23,735 bases of DNA from the NCBI GenBank assembly GCA_003427395.1, contig BFEA01000701.1:435960-459694 (forward strand), read 5' to 3'. Shown here piece by piece: positions 8,342-17,668 of this stretch. The notes beneath the pieces are model-generated. The model was not told the origin of the DNA. It did no database searches and was given only the letters and a program-made list of their open reading frames with translations. The position numbers and the translations under genes are program-made. Every line of letters starts with the position of its first letter. Positions within the stretch are counted from its first letter, which is position 1. Source of the stretch: Chara braunii (Eukaryota; Streptophyta; Charophyceae; Charales; Characeae).

Positions 8342-8704
8342 ATCCACACTGGTCTTGTGCTTGGGGAACGGTCGGGTGATGTCCATGACAATCGATTCCC
8401 GCCGTCCTAGGGGGACCGGTAATGGTCGCAACTCGTCGAACAGATGATGAATGCGGGATTTGCAACGGTACCAAACCTCGCACGACTCGCAATAGCGTGG
8501 ATGTCGCCAAGAAGGCCGGGCCACCAAAAACGCTCGCGAAGTCGGCCAATCATACGATTGACTCCAAAGTGTCCGGCGGCGGGAGCGTCGTGGAACTCAC
8601 CAAGAAGTCGCGTACACAAGTGTGGGTCACTTGGCACGCAAAGAAGATCCTTCCACTGCGAGTGGACTAGCAAATAGCCCTCTTGGATCCGATAATGCGA
8701 TGGC
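8342..8704 (-). pseudogene. E2 integrase fragment (HHCC + first Asp)
   Basis: Partial integrase, which would insert the cDNA into the genome. The minus frame starting at 8673 gives a zinc-binding N-terminal domain with H-X6-H (FHDAPAAGHFG) and RFWWP. After a frameshift near 8510 the frame gives YCESCEV (the C-X2-C pair) and then VMDITRPFPKHKTSVD, which contains the first catalytic Asp. The sequence breaks at 8342, at the position equivalent to 19649 in E5. The second Asp, the Glu and the C-terminal part are missing. Confidence 0.85.
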
Positions 8705-9212
8705 GCCCTCCATCTCTCCTCCTTCTTCTTCTTCTTCTTCTCCTTCTTCTTCTTCTTCTTCAGAGAGAGAGGTTATTGGCAGAAGTGACATCGGGCATAA
8801 GGCCCAGGATCTGATTCAACATTTTTACGACAGACATTGATTGGACATTCGGCAGGGAGACTATTTTTGGACTTCTCTATCGCGATCTTGGTCTTATCCC
8901 TCACCTCCATCTTCATCTCGCCTCTCCCCCATCTCTTCATCCGTGGTATCTTCCCCATGTGCATGTGCAAGGAGGGACATGTATGCGGTCCCTCCTTCCT
9001 CTCTCACGTGTGTGGTGTATGATGGGATGTCGTGTCAGTCTCTAATAGGTCAGGTCATTTCTTTGAGACTTCAATTGTTGTACATTATGCTATTTTCATA
9101 TGTATCTGGATGAGCATTGTTTGTGGATGCTTTGTTGACACTGCATTGTCCATTCGAGTCCTTATCATCACTTTGCGGATCCTTGGCTCCATATACATCA
9201 CTCAACTGAGCA
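8705..9212. other. TTC microsatellite and unassigned DNA
   Basis: TTC/CTT repeats fill about 8715-8762, ending in an AG run (8761-8770). From 8790 to 9212 I recognise no protein domain or RNA gene. Small open frames on both strands lack motifs. A perfect 10-bp hairpin lies at 8969-8997. By position this stretch could hold the missing front part of the E3 integrase, but no frame shows the expected catalytic motifs. Confidence 0.5.
8969..8997. repeat. 10-bp perfect hairpin
   Basis: AAGGAGGGAC (8969-8978) pairs exactly with GTCCCTCCTT (8988-8997) across a 9-base loop. No T-run or gene end is next to it, so I do not call it a terminator. It may be the end of a small transposon or a chance palindrome in purine-rich DNA. 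Confidence 0.65.
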
Positions 9213-9712
9213 TGTATCACCATGGTTGCATCTGAGACAGACGACCATCAGGATTTCAGGTAGGTGAACGAGTCTCGGTAAAGTCATTAGGAATTGGGAC
9301 AGGAATTGGAAATTACCCGTGAACTGATGCCACAATATTTCGGACCCTGGGAAGTCTTAGATATAGTAGGAGATCAACCAGATGGTCCCTCGTATGTCAT
9401 TTGCATCCCTGGTCACCTTCGTACACACTCTGTTTTTCATGCATCTAGTTGGCACCTTTCGCTGAAACAAAACAGTTTCCCTCCAGGCGATCAATGCTGT
9501 CCCCAACCATGGACGGACACGTGGACATTGACGACATTGTTGAGCACAAGCTGACGCCTATTCCCAAGCCTCCAGGCAAGGGACGCCTTCTGAAACCGCA
9601 GATGCAGTGTCGAGTGCGGTTCAGACATCATACGGATCCTAAAGAAGATCGGTGGTTTACAAGAGAAGAAAGACTGCTACCCAGATTATCTAAAGTTACG
9701 AAAGAAACTTGA
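9213..9712 (+). pseudogene. E3 integrase C-terminus with chromodomain-like tail
   Basis: Only the last part of a Ty3 pol survives. FQVGERVSVKS (about 9254-9286) is the usual strand before the GPY/F module. After a frameshift near 9290 comes ELMPQYFGPWEVLDIVGDQ (GPW at about 9340-9348) and PSYVICIPGHLRTHSVFHAS. A further frameshift near 9447 leads to VDIDDIVEHKLTPIP and a tail rich in basic and aromatic residues ending DRWFTREE, an arrangement like the chromodomains of plant chromoviruses, which guide integration to particular chromatin. The stop is at 9710-9712, about 50 bases before a polypurine tract. The catalytic core is absent. Confidence 0.85.
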
Positions 9713-9760
9713 AAGGGAAGCAGCCTGCTGTATAACGACCTCTTAGAGGACTATCGAAGT

Positions 9761-9774
9761 AAAGGAGGAGGGAG
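9761..9774 (+). promoter_or_regulatory. E3 polypurine tract
   Basis: AAAGGAGGAGGGAG lies directly in front of a TG dinucleotide, about 50 bases after the integrase stop. This is the position and composition of the plus-strand priming tract of LTR retrotransposons and fixes the start of the following LTR at 9775. Confidence 0.8.
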
Positions 9775-10752
9775 TGCCAGGGTGTACCCCTCGGCATAAG
9801 GCCCTGCAGCAGGCGCATGCCCGCCCTAAGCGAAGGTGGGCCCCCTGAATCTAAATGTGCCCCGAAATCGTCAATTTTTGTGAATCTTTGGTGCGGGTCA
9901 GACAGTTGCCACATGCCAGTTGGTTACATCCGCTTCGCTCGTGAGAATCGAAAATATGTATAAGCCTTCTAGGCTCTTCCAGCAACGTGGTCGAAGCAGG
10001 GAGCACCGCACGTTTGTGCCTGGGTGGCTGGGCATGCCTAATCAACTCAGTCCCAGGCCACTGTCTGAACGGGCCCGGGCTCAGACACTTTGGCCGATAT
10101 TGAAGCTACTGGAAACTCGGTCTCACAGGGGAAGCAAGGGAAAGCGCCCGCCGCTTTCCATATAGGAAAGGGCCAGGCTTCGGAGAGGGCAGTCGGGCAC
10201 TACGTAGTGCGTGCGGCAGTGCTGCTTGAGAGTGCGCTCGCCAGCTGTGCGCACGCAGGTGTCGAAGAGAGAGAGGGCGTTGATGAGGGCTCGCCTTGGA
10301 TAGTCAATGGGAAGTGGCGGTGGTCTTCGTGTATGAGGGAGAAGACGTGGGTGAGAAAGACGGCGGTAGGAGAGAGAGAGAGATGAGGTTGATGATGTGA
10401 GGGCATGTACCTGGTCTTGGCGATAGTCTACAACGGTCAACAGCTTCATGTACTTCGGTTCTGCTGCTGACGTCATCTGGATGCGCTGTCAATTCGTAGG
10501 CTGTTAGTAAGCTATGTGACATTAGTCTGGGCGTGAGTGCCAAGTAGGAGGAAGGACTCTGGATACATATGCTGGTGGTGGCGAGATTATGCTCTCATTG
10601 ACATTCGGATGCAGTGCTTTGGTTCTCCGTTGGTGGAATATCACATTATATCAGTGCATTTCTGCTTTATGGACAGCGTTGGACTTGCTGGCTTTCAATG
10701 TGATCTTGCATAATGAATTTCTGTCATTTCGCTATATCTCATTTTCCTTGCA
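9775..10752 (+). repeat. LTR A (3' LTR of E3), about 978 bp
   Basis: It starts with TG right after the polypurine tract and ends with TTCCTTGCA at 10752. It shares several islands in the same order with LTR B: GCCCTAAG-GAAGG near the start, GCCAGTTGGTT, AAAGGGCC after an ATATAG, GTACTTCGG with TGACGTCATC, and AGTCTGGGCG. Possible promoter element: TATGTATAAG at 9955-9964. It contains a 14-bp palindrome at 10197-10210 and a CTTTCC/GGAAAG hairpin at 10154-10170. Start confidence is high; the end is chosen by comparison with LTR B. Confidence 0.7.
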
Positions 10753-11682
10753 TGTTTGTGAATGCGAGGCCACTGCCTCTATGAGCTCCTTTCGGCCCCT
10801 CTCTTGCAGCCCGTCGGCCGCCCTAAGTGAAGGCAGGCTCGACGAGGTCTTCAGGGCCTTATTTCGGCCTCTGCGCAACTAAGGAAATTCAAGCAGTTGC
10901 GCAGCGCCAGTTGGTTGAGGAAACCCAGGCCCTGGGCCGCCTGTGTGAATGAATGGAAAGCAGGCCCTGGGCTGGATATGGGTACTGGGCCAAACACATG
11001 CCAAAGGCAGTTGGGCACATGCAACTACCGTAGGCCCCAGGTCTGTTCTCGATCGTGCTGGGCCTCAGGCTACCGAGGCCTATTGGAAGCTTCCTGGGAC
11101 TGGACGCAGGAGGCCACTTCGATATAGCAAAGGGCCTGCCTCCTCATTCGGCATTCGGGTGCTGGCTGCATGCTGCGCAAGCGCTGCTGCACTATTTGCT
11201 GGCTGGCACTCACGCTCTCACGGGCGAGCAGGAAGGAGCGGGCAGCCATAGCCGAGCTGCTCCATTGTGAGTTGGGTGTGGCGCAGGGTGGTCCTTGGGT
11301 GCAAGTGGCATCTGTGTGTTGCGGAACGAGGTTGTGAGTGTGACGAGAGACATACTTGGTGCTGGAAGCGTGCGACATTGGTCGTTGTATGCTCGTACTT
11401 CGGGAAAGCTGTTGACGTCATCTTCGACATTGTAGTTTAGGCTAGATAGGATCTGCCTTCTGTAGTCTGGGCGCCGAGCGCCATATAGGATATCAACATT
11501 GGTTCCTCATTGATGATGATGATGAGACATTAGCAGCATTGTCAATTTTGAGCTCTTGGTGTCTTCTTGTTTGGTGAAACTCGTGATGCAATTCTGTTGT
11601 TGGTTCGAGGTCACTACTACCTGGTCTTGTGTATATGATGCTGTTTGATTGTTGAAGTTCGCTAATGCTCATCTTCCTTGCA
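10753..11682 (+). repeat. LTR B (putative 5' LTR of E4), about 930 bp
   Basis: It begins TGTTTGTG directly after the CA end of LTR A and ends CTCATCTTCCTTGCA at 11682. The last 15 bases differ from the end of LTR A at only one position. A primer-binding site follows three bases later, which marks this as a 5' LTR. The body is clearly related to LTR A but strongly diverged, so the two do not look like a recent pair from one insertion. The left border at 10753 is inferred from the match of the LTR ends. Confidence 0.65.
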
Positions 11683-11685
11683 ATT

Positions 11686-11697
11686 TGGTATCGGAGC
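11686..11697 (+). promoter_or_regulatory. Primer-binding site, initiator tRNA-Met type
   Basis: TGGTATCGGAGC lies three bases after the LTR end TTGCA. The common plant retrotransposon primer site, complementary to the 3' end of initiator tRNA-Met, is TGGTATCAGAGC, so one position differs. It would prime minus-strand DNA synthesis of the element that follows. Confidence 0.85.
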
Positions 11698-12937
11698 TGT
11701 GGTATGATTGCGCTCATCTGGCGCTTGTCTTCTGCCTTATGCGGTACATACATGGGGTCTGCTTGGCGAGTTTGGCCGTAAGTGGTGTGTAGTGAGGGCG
11801 GAGACGAGTGATAGGCAACCCAGGAGGTGAGGGGATCGCCAAGAAGGCTACGTGGGGTAATGTGGTCTGGACAGTGTGATGAGAACTATCTAATGTGTGA
11901 TTGATGTTGAGGTGGAACGGGGAGATAATGCTGGTTGTGCCGACGCAGTCACTGGTCATCGCAATCGCCATCAGGTCATCTGGTGAGATTATCTCTGTGG
12001 TTGGGGGCAGCTATTTGAGGCACGTTGCTCTTAACCTTATCTACCCTCTTCGACACTTCTTACCGTGAGGTTGTGTGTTCCTTCTTGAGAGTCCTCTCAT
12101 TGTGAGGTGTCGAGTGTGCTCAACCTTGAGAGTCGGCAATGTTCACGTGGAGCATTTGGGAGAAGATGGGCGGAGCTTTCTAAAGGGCCCTGGACGAAGC
12201 ACTGGGTCACGGTCACCATGCCAACCCACCGGGAGTAGAGCACGCATGCTTTGCTGCTTGTCCTTTGTTCAGCTTGCTGCGCTGTTAGATGGGTACTGAA
12301 GGGCAAGCCAGCCCTTAAGGGAGACGAGACCGGGCGTCTTTAAATAAGCACCGGAAGAGGAACCATTGGCTGTGATCGTCGTCCGACTGCGACGTAAAAG
12401 AATTCTTGTAGTCACGTGGGGGCGGACGTTAAATTGCCTCTAGATCAGCCAATGGTTGTAAGGCTCGCTGCACGCGAGGATTATCCAGTGCAGGGCTGGC
12501 CAGCTCATCAGATACTCGGGGCACAGGGGTGGGCCGGACACATACCTTTAGACACGAGACGCTCTCCAGATTGCTCAGGGACGCTGACGTCAAGTGATAC
12601 TCAGGGGAACTAAGGGAGGGGTAAATTCCAGGTGATAAGTTCGAGAAAATTCCATGTTGTCCTATCCACACAAATGATTCTATTTTTATGTTTTGATTAG
12701 TTAGGTGTACAGCCATTGACATCTGACAGACAACATTAGTTAGAACTGTTTCTTGTTTATGGTGCTTTTGTTTGCGGACTAGTCAAACTAAAAATAGTTT
12801 TATTTGTAGGAATTTGACTTACTTGTTGGGCCCGAATGTAAAGTCTCCGAAATAGCCACCAGTTAATTGGTCTGTGCACTACGCTGCGGTAGGCACCTAG
12901 AGTGCATTAGTGCAGATTGTGTACAGTGGTGTAGCTT
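11698..12937 (+). other. Long leader or insertion before E4 gag
   Basis: About 1.24 kb separate the primer-binding site from the first Gag frame. No frame here has a recognisable domain. The first 900 bases are of mixed composition and the last 300 (12640-12900) are AT-rich. A purine-rich AACTAAGGGAGGGG at 12607-12620 resembles a polypurine tract. Two readings fit: a long untranslated leader of E4, or the remains of a different element between the primer site and E4. I cannot decide between them from the sequence. Confidence 0.5.
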
Positions 12938-14912
12938 ATGAGCGCCGAGGAGGACACTAGAAAGGACGACCGGATCTTGCGATCGGCATGGCACCCAGTA
13001 GCCCATTTGGCATTAGGTCCAGAGGGTGACAGATATCTGTTCTGCCAGCATAGAGAGAGGTTGCAGCAGCAGAGGAGGGCTAAAGCAGCAGAGGCTAGTC
13101 GGGCACTTGTGAGTGAAGCCGCAGCTTCAGAAGCTATGGCTACTTCAGTGCAGCAGACTACTCAGGGCGGTAGTTCAGGATCTGTCGGGTCAACGGTCGC
13201 GCAAACCCAGAGTCAGTCCACTGGCGTAATGGCAAGCCAGCCTATAGTGTTGACCTCCGACGAGATCGCCATACAACAAGCAGCATTGCAGGAGGCACAA
13301 CTACAGAAAGGCGTTAGGAGATATAAAAGCGGAGAAAGAAAGAATGATTAGAAGAAGAGCCATGATGCAATGAAGACAAGCGGACGTTAGTGACTTAGAG
13401 GAGATGGACCTGACGCTAGTGACTGATGAGGTGAGGATCGTACGGTCCGTCCTGCTGAATGTAGTTGAGATGCAGGACCATCAGACATCCACCCTTTAGG
13501 ACATCCAGCAAAGTATGGCCCTGTTGGTTGGGAAAGCGCAAGCAACGTCGCCAATGTCCGGGCCTGGTGCCTGGCCCGTTGTACAACCTCCTCCTTTTCT
13601 CCCACCAGTGACTGGGGTCTCCCCATATGTAATCCCATCATCGGTTGCGATCGTTTCCCTGGGCATGCCGCTATCAGGAGGGATCACAGCAGGAGCTAGT
13701 TTACAGGTTCCAGTAGAGACAGTGTACACCCAATCTTCGTTGCAGGTTGTAGGTACCACGCAGCCTGCTGTCTCGCAACCTGTACAACCGCAGGGTACAC
13801 AGCCCCAGCAGCTGGCACAACAACCTGTGTCACAGGGTCCACAACCCGAAGTGATGCAGGGACCGGGACAAACACAGTGGGTTCCAAAGAAGGCCATCTC
13901 CGCTCCGAAACCCTTCACAGAGGATAAGAGAGGTGAAGGCCTCGACACGTGGTTGAGGGCAGTGCCAGTCTATGTTAGGTGTAAACTTACCTTGCCGCAC
14001 GAAGAAGTGCTTGTGGCTGCCTCCTACATAGAGGGTAGTGCAACAAGATGGTTGAGTGGTTTGGTGCAGCTCCAGGGGTATGGTCATGACTTCCGCGCTT
14101 GGGCGGTCACCCATAAATTGGATGACTTCCTTAAGCTGGTGGAGGAAAGGTGGCATGATCCTCAAGAGGCCCAAAGGGCCACTGACGCGATCCTGACATT
14201 GCACACGCGGCAACTCAAGTCAGTAAGGGAAGCCACTGACGTTGTTGAGCGTCTGATCTGTGTCCCAGGGGTACGCTATGACCCCCAGGTACTACTCACC
14301 TCCTACCTGAGATGCTTCCCTATGCCTCTCAGGAATCACTTGGCAGGTGAGGCCAACAACATCAATATGCACAACTTTCCTTCGTTTAGCAAGAAGGCCC
14401 TAGACCTTGAGGCTAAGATAGGGCATGGACAGGCACCCACTACAGATGGAAGGAGGAAGACACTGCCTCCTAACTGGAAGGCGAAAGGGCGCATTATGTT
14501 TGTCGATAACGATGGTTCAACCATCGAATTAGACGATCACTTCCAGAAAGGAGTAGGTTTAGAGGCTGGCAGCGCAGAAGCTTCAGAGGGTGGAGTAGTC
14601 GCTGTCGTAGCTCAGAAAGGTAAGGCGACCGGTAGACACCGCGGAGGCTCTCGGTCAAGGAGTCAAGTAGACCCCAACGCTCCCCCATGGGAGAAGGCGG
14701 GTCTCGCAAAGGACGTGTGGAGAGATCGGTACACACGGCAGGCTTGCATTCGCTGTGGCCAATATGGCCATGATCAGTTTAAGTGTCGTAACAAGAAGGT
14801 GACTGACAAGATCCGGCCTACGATGGGGCAGGCGGTAGGATCCTCACATCTCGTTGGTAGCAACGTGGCTAGTTCTTCTAGCAGTGCTTCGGGAAACACG
14901 TCGGGCCAGTAG
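12938..14912 (+). pseudogene. gag: E4 Gag pseudogene
   Basis: Structural protein, about 650 residues if read through its lesions. The frame opening at 12938 encodes an acidic N-terminus, then a Gln/Ala/Ser-rich stretch, to 13351. The frame changes near 13320, followed by a TGA at 13371-13373 and a TAG at 13497-13499, both explained by C-to-T change of Arg (CGA) and Gln (CAG) codons. A long open frame (13515-14912, 465 residues) follows: a Pro/Gln/Val-rich linker to about residue 130, a capsid-like region (FTEDKRGEGLDTWLRAV through ATRWLSGL and EERW, about residues 135-290), a basic Arg/Ser-rich stretch, and a CCHC zinc knuckle (C-X2-C-X4-H-X4-C, 14745-14786) for RNA binding. The stop is TAG at 14910-14912. 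Confidence 0.88.
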
Positions 14913-14914
14913 TC

Positions 14915-15517
14915 ATAGTAGTTCCTGCTAGGGTCGAGGTGGTGGGGACACCCTCACCATCTCGAGAGATGGCCCCAGCTACTGACTCCAGCGTCGTCCC
15001 GCAAACACGTTCAGACCCATCGAGCCTCTGTTCGATGAATGTGTTCGAGTCCTTAGAGGAGCTAGAGGATGAGTGGTCTAGATCAGACCCGCTAGCTTCT
15101 TGGACGGCCCTAGTCAAAGCCCCGAAGGGTGAAATGTTCGTCAGCGAGGTTGTCATTGGCGGCCGCAAGGCCGGGGCCTATTATGATACTTGCTCGACTA
15201 GAAACTTTATCAGTCGCGCGTGCGTTGAGAGGCTGCGCTTAGAGGGGCGAGTGCATCGCCGAAGTCGACCTGTGGAGTCGACCTGTGCGAACAAACAGCG
15301 CATGGTAGTCAATGATTACCTCCAAGATGTGGAGTGTTGTTTCCCGTACGCCGGAGGGGAACTGAGACATCGCGTCTCGTTCCTAGTGAGCGATGAACTC
15401 CCCATGGACATGTTGTTAGGTATGTACTACCTCTCTGTGCCACAACCCCAGTTTGATTTGGACCGAAAAGTGGTTAAACACACTTTGCCAGGTGGAGGGA
15501 CCGCCAGATTATTTTAA
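14915..15517 (+). pseudogene. E4 protease with altered active site
   Basis: Aspartic protease domain. Its frame is already open at the Gag stop, so Gag and protease are in different, adjoining frames. After an acidic segment (ESLEELEDEW) comes VVIGGRKAGAYYDTCSTRNFIS; the triad reads Asp-Thr-Cys (15185-15193) where aspartic proteases have Asp-Thr/Ser-Gly. The second conserved element, [10 protein letters not shown], is at about 15406-15435. The frame ends at a TAA at 15515-15517 made by one extra T in a T4 run; removing it would join the frame smoothly to the RT. The Gly-to-Cys change alone would be expected to abolish activity. Confidence 0.85.
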
Positions 15518-16500
15518 GTTCAAAGCTAGTAGTCTGATTGAGTCCTATGGGTGCATGTGTGCGGCCGCGTTCTATAATTATTATAAGCAAAATCAGGAGA
15601 AGGGTATGTACTTAGTTTATGTCTCTGCTGCAGGCGAGCCGGTGAAAATGGCGCCGGAGATAGAGGGAGTAGTTGCCAAGTACCCTGATCTATTTGAAGA
15701 GCCGACAGGGGTTGTAGAGAGGGAGGTCGTCCACGCGATAGAGATTATCCCAGGGTCTAGCATCCCGAAGGGTAGGATCTATCGGATGTCTCCAGGCGAG
15801 CTTGATGAGCTTCGCCGACAACTCAAGGAACTCGTAGAGAAGGGTTGGATCCGGCCGAGTGTCTCTCCTTATGGATCTCCAGTACTATTCGTACCTAAGA
15901 AGAAGGAGGGCACACTTAGGATGTGCATTGATTATAGGGGCCTCAATGCCATCACTGTTAAGAACAGAGAGCCCCTACCGCGCATCGATGATTTGCTTGA
16001 TAGAGTGCAAGGGTGTCGGTATTTCAGTAAGATAGATATGAAGTCCGGGTACCATCAGATTGCAATCCGGCCCGAGGATCAACACAAAATCGCCTTTCAG
16101 ACTAGGTACGGTCTGTATGAGTTTCTGGTGATGCGTTTCGGCCTTTGCAATGCTCCTGGCACCTTTCAGCACGCTATGAATCGGATATTCCATGACTACT
16201 TTGACAAGTTTGTCATCGTGTACCTCGATGACATACTTATTTTTAGTAAGACTGTCGAGGAGCATGTGGCACACTAGGACAAAGTCCTCAGTCTCCTGCG
16301 TCAACACAAGTTCAAGATTAACGGTGAGAAGTGCGAGTTTGGCCGCACCCGTGTCTTGTACTTGGGTCATGAGATATCCGCAGAAGGGTTAAAGCCCGAT
16401 GACGCGAAGGTGGCCAGCATTCGTGATTGGCCACGTCCTCAGTCTGTGACTGAGATGAGATCTTTCTTAGGAATGACAAGCTACTATAGGACTTTTGTTA
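15518..16500 (+). pseudogene. E4 reverse transcriptase pseudogene
   Basis: RT of the Ty3 type in one frame with a single nonsense codon. After a linker with [12 protein letters not shown] come [90 protein letters not shown] and the catalytic YLDD at 16221-16232. The TAG at 16275-16277 probably replaces a leucine codon (TTG). The thumb (KINGEKCEFG, then LYLGHEIS) and SFLGMTSYYRTFVKNY follow in the same frame. All core catalytic motifs are preserved, so this is one of the least damaged domains in the window. Confidence 0.92.
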
Positions 16501-17035
16501 AGAACTATAGCATAGTGGCCGCTCCTTTGACTGATCTGACCCGCCTTGACACCCCATGGGAGTGGACAGATGAGTGCGAGGCTGCTTTCAGACATCTGAA
16601 GCATGCGTTGACGCACTACGAGGTCTTGGAACTTCCTGATCTTGATAAGCCGTTTATAGTCGCCAGAGATGTCAGCCAATACGGCATTGGCGCCGTGCTC
16701 GCGCATTAGGAGGGGCCAAAGTTAAGGCCTGTAGAGTACATGTCCAAGAAAATGTCGTCTCAGAAGTTGGCTAAGTCCACCTATGAGAAGGAACTCTATG
16801 CAGTTTACAAGGCTCTGACCCATTGGAGACACTATCTCCTTGGGAGGTTCTTCATCCTCAGGACTGATCATCAGACCCTGAGATGGATGAGAACTCAGCA
16901 TGTACTCTCTGACGCCCTCAAGCGTTGGATCGAAGTCATTGAGCAGTATGACTTCGACCCTCAGTATCTGAAAGGGGAGTACAACAAGGTTGTTGGTGCC
17001 TTGTCGCGTAGACCTGATTTCTCAGGTGCGCTGAT
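16501..17035 (+). pseudogene. E4 RNase H pseudogene
   Basis: RNase H domain in the same frame as the RT. The first catalytic Asp is in VARDVSQYGIGAVLAH; Ty3 elements usually have TDAS here. A TAG at 16707-16709 follows, most simply a C-to-T change of CAG (Gln). The catalytic Glu is in STYEKELYAVYKAL (about 16777-16818) and the next Asp in LRTDHQTLRWM (about 16858-16890). The last motif, normally ADALSR, reads VGALSRRPD, so the fourth acidic residue is replaced by Gly. Confidence 0.88.
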
Positions 17036-17668
17036 TACCGAGTTCAAGCTGATGGACAATGTTACTCAGTCCTTGGTGGAAGCCTATCGTGAGGATCAGT
17101 TCATGTCTGAGATCATACGCAGGCTTGAGGCGAAGGACAAGAAGACCTCTGTCGAGTTTGAGTTGGTCAATGGCTTGCTAATCCTTGAGAAGGCAGGGAA
17201 TAAACGATTGTGTGTCCCGAATAGCGAGTCTTTGCGTAGTTTGTTTTTACGAGAGTGCCATGACGCCACCGACCAATTTTGGGTATAAGAAAACCGCAGC
17301 CAATCTGCTGCAGCGGTTCTGGTGGCCCACAATGATGCGAGACGCCCAGCTGTACGTGGAGACTTGTCAGGTCTGTCGAAGGGACAAGCCGCGTACTCAG
17401 GCTCCTCTTGGGCTGCTGAAGCCCCTTCCGATATCGGAACGGCCTGGTGAGAGTCTGTCCATGGGCTTCATGGATACCCTGGTCAACAGCAAGAGTGGGA
17501 TGTGACACATCTTCGTCATCGTGGATAGATTTAGTAAGTATGCTAGGTTAGTAGCTATGCCAGAAACAGCAAGGACGAAGTATGTGATCAGGATGTTCAA
17601 AGAGAACTGGGTCAGAGACTTCGGTTTACCGAAGTCTATTATCAGTGACTTCGGTTTACCGAAGTCTT
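17036..17668 (+). pseudogene. E4 integrase, N-terminal part only
   Basis: The frame from the RNase H runs on to 17288 and carries the first zinc-binding His in RECHDA. A frameshift near 17265 moves to the frame TNFGYKKTAANLLQRFWWP, in which the usual second His (HFGYKKT) is Asn, followed by ETCQVCRRDKP (the C-X2-C pair). A TGA at 17503-17505 fits a C-to-T change of CGA (Arg). The expected first catalytic Asp region reads SMGFMD; relatives have MDFMD, so the Asp is probably lost. The frame ends within VRDFGLPKSIISD, which is partly duplicated (30 bp) just before the E5 LTR. The second Asp, the Glu and the C-terminus are not present. Confidence 0.85.
17617..17668 (+). repeat. 30-bp direct repeat at E5 insertion point
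   Basis: The 20-base segment starting GACTTCGGT and ending ACCGAAGTC occurs at 17617-17636 and 17647-17666, 30 bases apart. Its arms GACTTCGGT and ACCGAAGTC can pair around a TT. It encodes the integrase DFGLPKS phrase, which is therefore doubled. The E5 LTR starts two bases after the second copy. Confidence 0.85.

Larger units (their letters stand above)
7671..8704 (-). mobile_element. E2: internally deleted Ty3 fragment (IN piece + LTR)
   Basis: A minus-strand fragment of the same family as E5. Reading on the minus strand it holds part of the integrase (8704 to 8342), then a G9 polypurine-like tract (8340-8332), then an LTR-like segment beginning GTACATGCTGA. In E5 about 1.1 kb of integrase and chromodomain-like sequence (18559-19648) lies between these two parts, so E2 has suffered a large internal deletion. 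Its left end cuts E1 just after the RNase H, and its LTR lacks the expected terminal bases there. Confidence 0.7.
11698..17668 (+). mobile_element. E4: Ty3/gypsy element interrupted in integrase
   Basis: A second Ty3 lineage on the plus strand with Gag, protease, RT, RNase H and the first part of integrase in that order. Its proteins differ clearly from the E1/E5 family: long Gln/Pro-rich Gag, a CIRCGQYGH knuckle and an [11 protein letters not shown] motif in RT. It probably starts with LTR B and the primer site at 11686. It is cut at 17668, where the LTR of E5 begins in the opposite orientation. The rest of the integrase and the 3' LTR should lie beyond E5, outside the window. Confidence 0.85.

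Noticed and set aside
8969-8997. Hairpin as a transcription terminator
   Set aside because: Eukaryotic setting, no gene end before it and no T-run after it.
10589-10882. 97-codon plus frame across the LTR A/LTR B joint
   Set aside because: It spans the inferred LTR boundary and has no domain.
13496-13948. Cys/Gly-rich minus-strand frame opposite E4 gag
   Set aside because: Antisense of the Pro/Gln-rich Gag linker; the plus frame is longer and contiguous with capsid and zinc knuckle.
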